From Streptomyces sp. NBC_00162 (lineage in GTDB: Bacteria; Actinomycetota; Actinomycetes; Streptomycetales; Streptomycetaceae): 64,000 bases of DNA. This document shows, piece by piece, positions 8,622-16,206 of the stretch. A program made the translations under genes and the position numbers. Each line of letters starts with the position of its first letter. Position 1 is the first letter of the stretch. Where the stretch lies: the NCBI RefSeq assembly GCF_024611995.1, contig NZ_CP102509.1, positions 7,502,001 through 7,566,000 on the forward strand, read 5' to 3'. The notes beneath the pieces are model-generated. The model saw nothing but the letters and a program-made list of their open reading frames with translations, was not told where the DNA came from and did no database searches.

Positions 8622-10207
8622 CAGCCATGCGGGGCTCCAGCGGTTTCGGACACGACGTCTACGACGCGGTGATCGTGGGCGGAGGCCACAACGGCCTGGT
8701 CGCCGCCGCGTACCTGGCCCGGGCGGGCCGCTCGGTGCTGGTCCTGGAGCGGCTCGGGCACACCGGCGGGGCGGCCGTCTCCACCCGCCCGTTCGCCGGG
8801 GTCGACGCCCGCCTCTCGCGCTACTCGTACCTCGTCTCCCTGCTCCCCGCCAAGATCCTGCGCGATCTGGGGCTGCGGTTCGCGGTCCGCAAGCGCGCCG
8901 TCTCCTCCTACACGCCCACCGTGCGCGAGGGGCGTCCCGGCGGGCTCCTCGTCGGCGGGGGTGAGGCGCGCACCCGCGAGTCCTTCGCGCGGCTGACCGG
9001 CTCGGACCGGGAGTACGAGAGCTGGCGGGCCTTCTACGGAACCACGGGCCAGGTCGCCGGGAAGGTCTTCCCGACCCTGACCGAGCCACTGCCCACCCGG
9101 GAAGAGCTGCGCGCCCGGATCGACGACGACGCGGCCTGGCGGATGCTGTTCGAGGAGCCCCTCGGGCAGGCGGTGGAGCGGCACTTCGCCGACGACCTGG
9201 TGCGCGGCGTGGTCCTGACCGACGGGCTGATCGGCACCTTCGCGGACGCGCACGATCCCTCGCTCGCCCAGAACCGCTGTTTCCTCTACCACGTCATCGG
9301 CGGCGGCACCGGGGACTGGGACGTGCCCGTCGGCGGCATGGGCGCGCTCACGGACGCCCTGGCCGGGGCGGCGCGTGCGGCCGGGGCGGAGATCGCCACC
9401 GGGCACGAGGTGCTTCGGATCGACACGGACGGCACCGCGCCGGCCGAGGTGGTGTTCCGTACGGCGGCCGGCGAGGGGCGGGCCGTCGGCCGCACGGTCC
9501 TGGTGAACGCCTCGCCGCGGGCGCTGGCCGAACTCCTGGGCGAGACACCGGCGGAGCCGGCCCCCGAGGGAGCCCAGCTCAAGGTCAACATGCTGCTGCG
9601 GCGGCTGCCCCGGCTGCGGGACACCTCCGTCGACCCGCGCGAGGCCTTCGGCGGCACCTTCCACATCGCCGAGGGCTACGCGGAACTGGCGAGGGCCCAT
9701 GCGGAGGCCGCGTCCGGAGAGCTGCCCTCCGTACCGCCCTCGGAGATCTACTGCCATTCGCTGACCGACCCGACGATCCTCGGGCCGGAGCTGGTGGAGC
9801 AGGGCTACCAGACGCTCACCCTGTTCGGCCTGCACACCCCGGCCCGGCTGTTCGCACACGACAACCGGCAGGCGCGCGAGGTGCTGCTGACCGCCACCCT
9901 CGCGCAGCTCGACGCGCACCTGGCCGAACCGCTCACCGACTGCCTCGCCTTCGACGCGGACGGCCGCCCGTGCATCGAGGCGAAGACCCCGCTGGACCTG
10001 GAGCGCGAACTGCGCCTGCCCGGCGGCCACATCTTCCACCGGGACCTGTCCTGGCCGTTCGGGGCCGCGGACACCGCCGCCGGCGGCAGGTGGGGCGTGG
10101 AGACCGCCCACCGCAACGTACTGCTGTGCGGTGCGGGGGCGGTGCGCGGCGGCGGTGTCAGCGGGGTCCCCGGACACAACGCGGCGATGGCGGTACTGGG
10201 GCACTGA
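8618..10207 (+). CDS. FAD-dependent amine/phytoene-desaturase-like oxidoreductase (PYROXD2 type)
   Basis: A 529-residue flavoprotein. The Rossmann motif YDAVIVGGGHNGLVAAAYLA sits at the N-terminus and the second FAD motif (ERLGHTGGAAV) follows. The C-terminal FAD closing motif is CGAGAVRGGGVSGVPGHNA. The family includes carotenoid desaturases and human PYROXD2; the substrate here is unknown, and no carotenoid genes are nearby. The ATG at 8618 overlaps the kinase stop (ATGA), and was preferred to an in-frame GTG 15 bases upstream. It is the last gene of the MpaB-kinase-oxidoreductase unit. Confidence 0.85.
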   Translation: MTAMRGSSGFGHDVYDAVIVGGGHNGLVAAAYLARAGRSVLVLERLGHTGGAAVSTRPFAGVDARLSRYSYLVSLLPAKILRDLGLRFAVRKRAVSSYTPTVREGRPGGLLVGGGEARTRESFARLTGSDREYESWRAFYGTTGQVAGKVFPTLTEPLPTREELRARIDDDAAWRMLFEEPLGQAVERHFADDLVRGVVLTDGLIGTFADAHDPSLAQNRCFLYHVIGGGTGDWDVPVGGMGALTDALAGAARAAGAEIATGHEVLRIDTDGTAPAEVVFRTAAGEGRAVGRTVLVNASPRALAELLGETPAEPAPEGAQLKVNMLLRRLPRLRDTSVDPREAFGGTFHIAEGYAELARAHAEAASGELPSVPPSEIYCHSLTDPTILGPELVEQGYQTLTLFGLHTPARLFAHDNRQAREVLLTATLAQLDAHLAEPLTDCLAFDADGRPCIEAKTPLDLERELRLPGGHIFHRDLSWPFGAADTAAGGRWGVETAHRNVLLCGAGAVRGGGVSGVPGHNAAMAVLGH

Positions 10208-10222
10208 CCTCGCGGTGCGCCG

Positions 10223-10678
10223 TTATTCGCCGCTGACGGGTTCGATGACGACGATCGGGATCTCGCGGTCGGTCTTGGTCTGGTACTCGTCGTAGGCGGG
10301 CCAGTGCTTCACCATCAGCGGCCAGTACGCGGCACGCTCCTCGGCCGTCGCGGTACGGGCCGTGCCCTGGAGGGTCCGGGGGCCGACCTGGATGCGGACC
10401 TCGGGGTGCTCGGTCAGGTTCCGGTACCAGAGCGGGTGCGCCGGGTCGCCGCCCTTGGAGGCGACGATGAGGTAACGGCCGTCGTCCTCACCGTAGATGA
10501 GGGGCGTGCGCACCGGGTTGCCGGATACCCTGCCCACGGTGGTGAGCAGCAGGGTCTGGGTGCCGTTCCAGAACTGGCCCTCGGCCCCGTTCGAGGCCAC
10601 GTACTGCTTGACGTGGTCGAGCTGCCAGCTTCCGGGCCTCGGGTCGGTCGGGTTGTCCCAGTCGATCTCGGTCGTCAT
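10223..10678 (-). CDS. F420-dependent nitroreductase/quinone reductase (Ddn family)
   Basis: A 151-residue split-barrel protein of the deazaflavin-dependent reductase family typified by M. tuberculosis Ddn (Rv3547). Characteristic segments are LLLTTVGRVSGNPVRTPLIY, DGRYLIVASKGGDPAHPLWY and NLTEHPEVRIQVG. It is expected to use F420H2 to reduce quinones or enones. The ATG at 10678 was chosen because homologues begin with a short acidic stretch as here. It is divergent from a TetR gene whose start sits in a long palindrome, so it is probably controlled by that regulator. Confidence 0.87.
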   Translation of the reverse strand: MTTEIDWDNPTDPRPGSWQLDHVKQYVASNGAEGQFWNGTQTLLLTTVGRVSGNPVRTPLIYGEDDGRYLIVASKGGDPAHPLWYRNLTEHPEVRIQVGPRTLQGTARTATAEERAAYWPLMVKHWPAYDEYQTKTDREIPIVVIEPVSGE

Positions 10679-10779
10679 GGCGATTTGCCTGCCTTCGTGT
10701 TGAACGGTCAACAAACCTCAACAACGACTGTCAACGCCCGTGGGCACGGTGTTCATTCCGCTTGGGCGGGGGAGTTCGG

Positions 10780-10815
10780 CATGGATTCACTCTACAGATG
10801 TAGAGTGAATCCATG
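10780..10815. promoter_or_regulatory. 36-bp perfect palindrome: TetR operator and leaderless start
   Basis: Arms CATGGATTCACTCTACA (10780-10796) and its exact complement (10799-10815) flank a 2-bp GA centre. The right arm contains TAGAGT (10801-10806), a -10-like hexamer placed 6 bp before the TetR ATG (10813), itself the end of the palindrome. No ribosome site is visible, so a leaderless transcript starting at the A of ATG is likely. By symmetry the other strand carries the same -10 and ATG, facing the reductase gene. Binding of the TetR protein here would silence both directions. Confidence 0.75.
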
Positions 10816-11409
10816 TCCCTCCCCGAACGCGGAACCGGCCGCAGGACCCTCATCGCGGACACCGCGATCGACCTCGTCGCCGCGGGCGGGCTGCGGGCCC
10901 TGACCCACCGGGCGGTCGACGCGGCGGCGGTGCTGCCGGCGGGCAGCACCTCGTACTACTTCCGTACGCGGACGGCACTGATCTCCGCCTGCTACCAGCG
11001 CTTGGCGGAGCTGGACCTCGCCGACTTCGACGGGGAGGGGCCGCCGGTTCCGCCGCCGGACCGGGAGGCGGCCGCGGCGGCCCTCGCCGGACTGCTGTAC
11101 CGCTGGCTGACGACGGGCCGCGCACGCCAGCTGGCCCGCTTCGAGCTCAGCCTGGAGGCGGCCCGCAACCCGGAGCTGGAGACGGACTTCCACCGGGCCG
11201 GCCAAGGGGCGCGGGCCCGGGCGGCGGCGGTCCTCGCCGCACTCGGCGCGGACCGCCCCGAGGAGGCCGCCGACCTGCTGGTCGCCTGGGCCGACGGGCT
11301 CCTCTACGACCGGCTGGCCGGGGCCTTCGCCCGCTCCCGCCCGGCGCCGGACCTGTCCGAACTGACCTCCGTCACCCGGCGGATGCTCGACGCGGCCCTC
11401 GGCCCCTAG
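10813..11409 (+). CDS. TetR/AcrR-family transcriptional regulator
   Basis: A regulator of 198 residues with an N-terminal TetR helix-turn-helix (residues about 10-58: LIADTAIDLVAAGGLRALTHRAVD, then the recognition helix leading to STSYYFRTRTAL). A helical ligand domain follows. The ligand is unknown. Its start codon lies within the palindromic operator, which implies tight autoregulation and joint control of the divergent Ddn-like reductase. The gene ends 23 bp from the convergent hexosaminidase gene. Confidence 0.88.
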   Translation: MSLPERGTGRRTLIADTAIDLVAAGGLRALTHRAVDAAAVLPAGSTSYYFRTRTALISACYQRLAELDLADFDGEGPPVPPPDREAAAAALAGLLYRWLTTGRARQLARFELSLEAARNPELETDFHRAGQGARARAAAVLAALGADRPEEAADLLVAWADGLLYDRLAGAFARSRPAPDLSELTSVTRRMLDAALGP

Positions 11410-11432
11410 GCCCGGCCGTCAGCCCTGCGGGG

Positions 11433-13748
11433 TCAGGTGATCTGCCACTGCTGATAGGCCGAGCCGTTGGCCGGCTGCTGGGTGACCAGGGCTCCGTCCG
11501 CGCCCGAGGCCGTGGTCAGCAGGAGGGCGCTCTTCTTGTTGGCCACCGAGTAGCCGCCGGCGCCGAGGGCGGTGACCTTCCAGCGCTGGCTGTCGCCGCC
11601 GGTGCACGTCGCCTGGACGACGGCCGCGCCCGCGGCGGTCGAGCCGCCGGAGACGTCGGCGCACAGCCTGGACGCGCCGTTGACCAGGGTGTGGCTGCCG
11701 TCAGCGTTGAGGGTCAGCTGCCATTGCTGGTTGGGACCGCCGTGCGGTGTCCAGGTGATCAGCTGGGTGCCGGACGTGCCGGAGCTCGCCGGGTCGTCGA
11801 GTGCCTTGCCGCCCGCTGTGAGGGTACGGGTGCCGCTCAGCTGTCCGCCGTACACCTCGAACTCGTGGAGCGAGTAGCCGTAGGAGGTGCCCCGCTGGGT
11901 GCCGTACACGCGGATGTACCGGCCGGATCCGGTCAGGCCGGTCAGGTCCTGCACTCCGCCGCTGCCGGTGGTCGTGGACTGGACGGTGCGCCAGGTGGAG
12001 GCGTCGTCGGAGAGCTCGATCCGGAAGGACTTCCCGTACGCCGCCTCCCAGCGCAGCACGACGCGGCTGACGCTCTGGGTGGAGCCGAGGTCGACCTGGA
12101 GCCACTGCGGGTCGCTGTAGGCGCTGGACCAGCGGGTGCCGGGGTCGCCGTCGGTGGCCGCTGCCGCCGGGAAGTTCGGCGTCTCCGTGCTGGAGGCGGT
12201 GGTCGGACGGCCCAGGGCCAGGTTCCCGGGCTGGGCGAGGCCGGGCCAGGCAGGATTGTGCCCGACGGCCGCGACGAGGGGGGTGAACGCGGCGTACGTC
12301 GTCGCGACCTTCGGGGATCCCCAGGTCTGCTGGGCCAGTGCGCGCAGCGGGTACATGATTCCGGCGGCTATCTGTTCCTCGGTCTCGGCTGTGGGGTTGT
12401 CGCACCAGACGTGGATGAGCGAACCGGGGTTCTTCGCCGGGTTGGACAGGGTGTTGCCGCCCTCGAAGCGGTCCGGGGTCCAGGTCTCGTACATCCACTT
12501 GGTGTCGGGCTTCGCGCCCCCGAGCACGTAATAGGTGGGGGTCCAGGACTCGTTGGCCACGACGTGCCCGGCGTCGGCCAACTGCTGGGGAGTGAGGCCG
12601 TAGGTGTACCAGTATTCGACGACGATGCCGGGGTGGGGACGGAGGGTCCCGTCGGCGGACTTGATGCCGTCGTTCCACATCCGGGTGGTCTTGCCGCCCG
12701 CCCGCACCAGGTCGTCCGCCCAGTTGACGAACCCGTAGTAGGTGTCCTTGGCGGTGGCGTTCGCGCCGTAGTGGGCGCGGGCGTAGCTGAGCAGCTGCGG
12801 GTACTTGGCGTAGTCGGTGACGTATTCGTCCGCGCCGATGTGCCAGTACGGGGCCGGGAACAGCGGCAGGTACTCGTTGATCAGGTCCTTGATCAGCGTG
12901 TACGAACCGGGCAGCGAGAGGTCGATGAAGTCGGGGCTGACCGCGCCGGAGCTGCTCTTGAGCTTGAGTTCGGGGTGTGCGGCCAGGACCGCGTTCATGT
13001 GACCCGGGGTGTCTATCTCCGGGACGATCGTGACGTGGTACTTGCGGCCGAGCTCGACCAGGTCGGCGATGTCCTGCTTGGAGTAGTGGTCGGCGGAGAC
13101 GATCTCCGGGTGGGTGGAGCTCTCCAGACGGAATCCGAAGGTATCCGACAGGTGGAAGTGGAAGTAGTTGAGCTTGAGGTAGGCCAGCTCCTTGATGTGC
13201 TGCTTGAGCCAGTCGACGGTGAAGAACTTCCGCCCCTGGTCGACCATGAGTCCGCGCTCGGCCTTGGCGGGCCAGTCCACCGCCGTGCCGGCCGGCACCG
13301 AGGCGGACCGGTGCAGGAGCTGGAGGACGCTGCGGGTGCCGTGGAACGCGCCGGTGTCGGTCCCGGCCTGGATGGTGAGAGATCCCGCGACCGTCATCCG
13401 GTACCCCTCGGCGGGCAGGGCGGCGCCGCCGAGGCTGAGGCCGATGTCACCGGCGGCGGGGCTCCCGGTGGCGACGGCCACGCTGCGCCCGGTCAGCGCC
13501 TGCAGGTCCTGCGCGAACGTGGCTGCCTCGTCCGCGAGTTGGGCGGTGTAGGCGGGATCGACGACGATGCGCGTGGCGTCGGTGAAGGTGTACGCACCGG
13601 TTCCTGCCGTCCATTGGCGCAGCGCCGGTACGGTCTGCGGCGGCCCGGCGGCCGCCGCCTGGGCGGCTCCGGCTCCGGCGCCGACGCCGGGTAATGCCAG
13701 TGCGAACACCGCGCAGGCGGTGGCGATCAGCAATCTGAGCAGACGCAT
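11433..13748 (-). CDS. Secreted beta-N-acetylhexosaminidase (GH20) with F5/8C and ricin-type lectin modules
   Basis: A 771-residue secreted enzyme that trims terminal GlcNAc/GalNAc. Residues 1 to about 35 form a Sec signal peptide ending near AQAAAAG. A GH20b domain follows, then the GH20 barrel (about 165-500) with HIGADEY near residue 305 carrying the catalytic Asp-Glu pair. Residues about 515-640 are an F5/8-type C (CBM32-like) domain. The C-terminal beta-trefoil (about 645-771) has QxW repeats such as NQQWQL and YQQWQI. It likely feeds chitobiose- or glycan-derived amino sugar to the cell. GGAGG precedes the ATG. Confidence 0.93.
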   Translation of the reverse strand: MRLLRLLIATACAVFALALPGVGAGAGAAQAAAAGPPQTVPALRQWTAGTGAYTFTDATRIVVDPAYTAQLADEAATFAQDLQALTGRSVAVATGSPAAGDIGLSLGGAALPAEGYRMTVAGSLTIQAGTDTGAFHGTRSVLQLLHRSASVPAGTAVDWPAKAERGLMVDQGRKFFTVDWLKQHIKELAYLKLNYFHFHLSDTFGFRLESSTHPEIVSADHYSKQDIADLVELGRKYHVTIVPEIDTPGHMNAVLAAHPELKLKSSSGAVSPDFIDLSLPGSYTLIKDLINEYLPLFPAPYWHIGADEYVTDYAKYPQLLSYARAHYGANATAKDTYYGFVNWADDLVRAGGKTTRMWNDGIKSADGTLRPHPGIVVEYWYTYGLTPQQLADAGHVVANESWTPTYYVLGGAKPDTKWMYETWTPDRFEGGNTLSNPAKNPGSLIHVWCDNPTAETEEQIAAGIMYPLRALAQQTWGSPKVATTYAAFTPLVAAVGHNPAWPGLAQPGNLALGRPTTASSTETPNFPAAAATDGDPGTRWSSAYSDPQWLQVDLGSTQSVSRVVLRWEAAYGKSFRIELSDDASTWRTVQSTTTGSGGVQDLTGLTGSGRYIRVYGTQRGTSYGYSLHEFEVYGGQLSGTRTLTAGGKALDDPASSGTSGTQLITWTPHGGPNQQWQLTLNADGSHTLVNGASRLCADVSGGSTAAGAAVVQATCTGGDSQRWKVTALGAGGYSVANKKSALLLTTASGADGALVTQQPANGSAYQQWQIT

Positions 13749-14070
13749 GGCTGCCTCCAGCCGGGTGTGGCCGAGCGGGGCGTGTGGGGTGCACCAGTGC
13801 AGCGCAGCGGCGTGTCCATGTCAAGAGATGCTCGAAGGCGTGCCGGAACGCGCAGGATTGTGCAAGATCGCGTTCCGGTGAGACCGGCCCACCTGCGGTG
13901 CCCCGCTGCCCATGGGGCAGGATGGCAGCCCGCTTCGCGTGCGCACGCACGTCCGAACGGGGCCCCGCACAGCACGAACTGACAGGTGACGAAGTGACGA
14001 CACAACACATACGGCGGTCGGCCGCGCCCCTCGCCGTTCCCCCGGCCCGCCGCGGTTCGGAGGGGATCCT
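13749..14070. other. Divergent intergenic region between hexosaminidase and MscS genes
   Basis: These 322 bases hold no convincing gene. On the minus strand TTGACA (13819-13824) and TGCACT (13796-13801), spaced 17 bp, are a fair promoter for the hexosaminidase, the -10 being weak. On the plus strand the MscS ribosome site GGAGGGG is at the right edge. No hairpin of note was seen. Confidence 0.4.
13783..13798 (-). promoter_or_regulatory. Possible DasR (dre-like) site at the hexosaminidase promoter
   Basis: Read on the minus strand, ACTGGTGCACCCCACA agrees with the Streptomyces dre consensus ASTGGTCTAGACCAST at 11 of 16 positions, keeping the TGGT and CCA half-sites. It covers the predicted -10 and start point. 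DasR controls chitin and GlcNAc genes, so the location is sensible, but the match is partial. Confidence 0.3.
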
Positions 14071-15171
14071 TTGAGCCGGGATCTCGTCCTGCACGACTGG
14101 GTGGTGGCCGCCATCGCGATGGCGGCGGGTATCGCGGCCGGGTTGCTGCTGCGCGCCGTACTGAAGTGGCTGGGCAAGCACGCGAGCAGGACGGCGTGGA
14201 CCGGGGACGACGCCATCGTCGACGCGCTGCGCACCCTCGTGCCCTGGGCGGCCGTCATCGGCGGCGCCGCCGCGGCTGCCTCCGTGCTGCCGCTCACCAC
14301 GCGGGTCACGGGGATCGTGAACCAGTCGCTGACCGCCCTGCTCATCCTCATGGCCACGGTCACGGCGGCCAGGGTCGTCGCGGGGCTCGTGCAGTCCCTG
14401 GCGCAGGCCCGTACGGGAGTGGCCGGATCGGCCACCATCTTCGTCAACATCACGCGTGTCGTCGTGCTGACGATGGGCGTGCTCGTCGCACTCGAAACCA
14501 TGGGCGTGTCCATCGCGCCACTGCTCACCGCCCTCGGAGTGGGCGGCCTCGCGGTCGCGCTGGCGCTGCAGGACACGCTCGCCAACCTCTTCGCGGGAGT
14601 GCACATCCTCGCCTCGAAGACGGTGCAGCCCGGTGACTACATCCGGCTCAGCAGCGGCGAGGAGGGTTATGTCGTAGACATCAACTGGCGCAACACGGTG
14701 GTGCGCAACCTGTCGAACAACCTGGTGATCATCCCCAACGGCCGCCTCGCGCGTACGAACATGACCAACTTCACCCAGCCGGAACAGAAGTTGTCGCTCC
14801 TCGTCCAGGTGGGTGTCGGCTACGACAGCGACCTGGAGCACGTCGAGCGGGTCACCCTCGATGTCGTCGACAGCGTGATGGCCGATGTCTCCGGAGGAGT
14901 CGCCGACCACGAGGCCGCCGTCCGCTTCCACACCTTCGCGGACTCCAGGATCAACTTCACCGTGATCCTGGGCGTGGGCGAGTTCAGTGACCAGTACCGG
15001 ATCAAGCACGAGTTCATCAAGCGCCTGCACGAGCGGTACCGGACGGAGGCGATCTCCATCCCCGCCCCCACGCGGACGGTCTCGGTCCAGCCGTCGGGGT
15101 CACCGTTCCCGCGCCAGCGCGATGCCTCCGCCCCTGCCCCTGCCCCTGCCCCGGTGCCGGCTGAGCGCTGA
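14071..15171 (+). CDS. Mechanosensitive ion channel, MscS family
   Basis: A membrane protein of 366 residues. Hydrophobic helices are near residues 8-30, 50-75 and 78-100, with a further pore-lining segment around 125-175 rich in Gly and Ala (TALGVGGLAVALALQDTLAN), the TM3 signature of MscS. The cytosolic beta domain follows, with the typical VQPGDYIRL and IIPNGRLARTNMTNF. The C-terminus is a Pro/Ala tail. It would release solutes on hypo-osmotic shock. Start is TTG, supported by GGAGGGG 7 bases upstream. Its terminator region is interrupted by the IS element. Confidence 0.9.
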   Translation: MSRDLVLHDWVVAAIAMAAGIAAGLLLRAVLKWLGKHASRTAWTGDDAIVDALRTLVPWAAVIGGAAAAASVLPLTTRVTGIVNQSLTALLILMATVTAARVVAGLVQSLAQARTGVAGSATIFVNITRVVVLTMGVLVALETMGVSIAPLLTALGVGGLAVALALQDTLANLFAGVHILASKTVQPGDYIRLSSGEEGYVVDINWRNTVVRNLSNNLVIIPNGRLARTNMTNFTQPEQKLSLLVQVGVGYDSDLEHVERVTLDVVDSVMADVSGGVADHEAAVRFHTFADSRINFTVILGVGEFSDQYRIKHEFIKRLHERYRTEAISIPAPTRTVSVQPSGSPFPRQRDASAPAPAPAPVPAER

Positions 15172-15196
15172 GGGCCGACCCCCACGACGACGCCCC

Positions 15197-15217
15197 CTAG
15201 GCACTGTTTCTCGGATC
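15197..15217. repeat. Left terminal inverted repeat of the IS element, with target duplication
   Basis: CTAG (15197-15200) followed by GCACTGTTTCTCGGATC. The inner part is an exact inverted copy of 16186-16202. Because CTAG is itself palindromic, the exact boundary between target duplication and repeat is ambiguous by 1-2 bp. Confidence 0.85.
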
Positions 15218-16202
15218 ATGTGCGGAGCCAGATGATGAGGGCTGCGAGGGTGACGGTGCCGAGGTAGATGTAGGCGCGTTTCTCGTAACGGGTGGCGACG
15301 GCGCGGAAGCCCTTCAGGCGATTGATGGCGCGTTCGACGGTGTTGCGTTTCTTGTAGCGCTCGCTGTCGAAGCCGGTGGGGCGGCCGCCTCGGGAACCGC
15401 GGTTCCTGCGGTGTCTTTGCTGGTCGCGGCGTTCGGGGATGGTGTGCCGGATTCCGCGTCGTCGCAGGTAGCGACGGTTCTTCCGGGATGTGTAGGCCTT
15501 GTCCGCCAGGACATGGTCGGGCCGGGTGCGGGGCCGTCCCACTCCGATACGGGGCACGGAGACCTGCTCCAGTACCCGCTCGAATTGCGGGCCGTCACCG
15601 TAGTGTCCGGGTGTCAGGACGAGGGCGAGAGGCCGGCATCGCCCGTCAGCGGCGAGGTGGATTTTGGTGGTGAATCCGCCGCGGGAGCGTCCCAGGCACT
15701 CGCCGATCTGACCACTTCCTCGAGCCGGACCGCCAGTTTCCGCAATGCCGGATCGACCTGGTTCGTCCCCCCAACGTTCCCCTTTTGGGGAGCCGGGGCC
15801 GTCGGTGCCTTCCTTGCGCCGGCGGCGTGCTGGTGGGCCCGCACCGCTGTCGAGTCCACCGAGACGTCCCAGTCGATCTGGCCCGTGGCGTCTTCGGTCG
15901 CCTGGATCCGGGACAGCAGCATCGTCCACGTTCCATCGGCTGACCAGCGGCGATGGCGTTTGTAGACGGTCTCCCACGGCCCGAACCGCTCCGGTAGATC
16001 CCGCCACTGCACGCCCGTCCGAACCCGGTAGAGCACCCCGTTGATCACCCGGCGGTGATCACTCCACCGGCCCCCACGGGCGCCACCAGGAGGCAGGAAC
16101 GACTCCAGCCGGTCCCACTCCGCGTTCGTCAGATCCCCACGGCCCATGCAGCCAGCCTGACCCCAACACCCCACCCACGTCAGGAGATCCGAGAAACAGT
16201 GC
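15201..16202 (-). mobile_element. IS5-family insertion sequence, about 1.0 kb
   Basis: A complete element with perfect 17-bp terminal inverted repeats, a two-frame DDE transposase, and CTAG on both sides (15197-15200, 16203-16206) as the probable target duplication, consistent with YTAR targets known for IS5 relatives. The frame arrangement resembles the IS427-like subgroup, for which a shorter TA duplication is another reading. It lies between the convergent MscS and serine hydrolase genes and looks recent, as the ends and duplications are intact. Confidence 0.9.
15216..16147 (-). CDS. IS5-family transposase, two frames joined by -1 frameshift
   Basis: The first frame (16147 to 15614) begins MGRGDLTNAEWDRLESFLPP, the DUF4096 domain, and carries the first catalytic Asp in VSVDSTAVRAHQHAAGA. 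The second frame (ending at 15216) starts effectively before GRSRGGFTTKIHLAADGR and holds LADKAYTSRKNR (second Asp) and ERYKKRNTVERAINRLKGFR (catalytic Glu). The second frame is -1 relative to the first. At 15785-15779 the minus strand reads A AAG GGG in phase, a plausible slip heptamer; the joined protein would be about 310 residues. Programmed shift and simple decay cannot be told apart by eye, but the two-frame design is common in this family. Confidence 0.85.
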
Positions 16203-16206
16203 CTAG
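16186..16206. repeat. Right terminal inverted repeat of the IS element, with target duplication
   Basis: GATCCGAGAAACAGTGC (16186-16202) followed by CTAG (16203-16206). It is the exact inverted complement of the left end. The CTAG supplies the TAG stop codon of the serine hydrolase gene on the minus strand. Confidence 0.85.

Noticed and set aside
6432..9089. 885-codon minus-strand open frame across kinase and oxidoreductase
   Set aside because: Antisense to two genes with full motif sets; composition typical of a shadow frame.
10731..10815. Nine-codon frame from the minus-strand ATG in the palindrome as a real peptide
   Set aside because: It arises from palindrome symmetry and has no ribosome site or coding bias.
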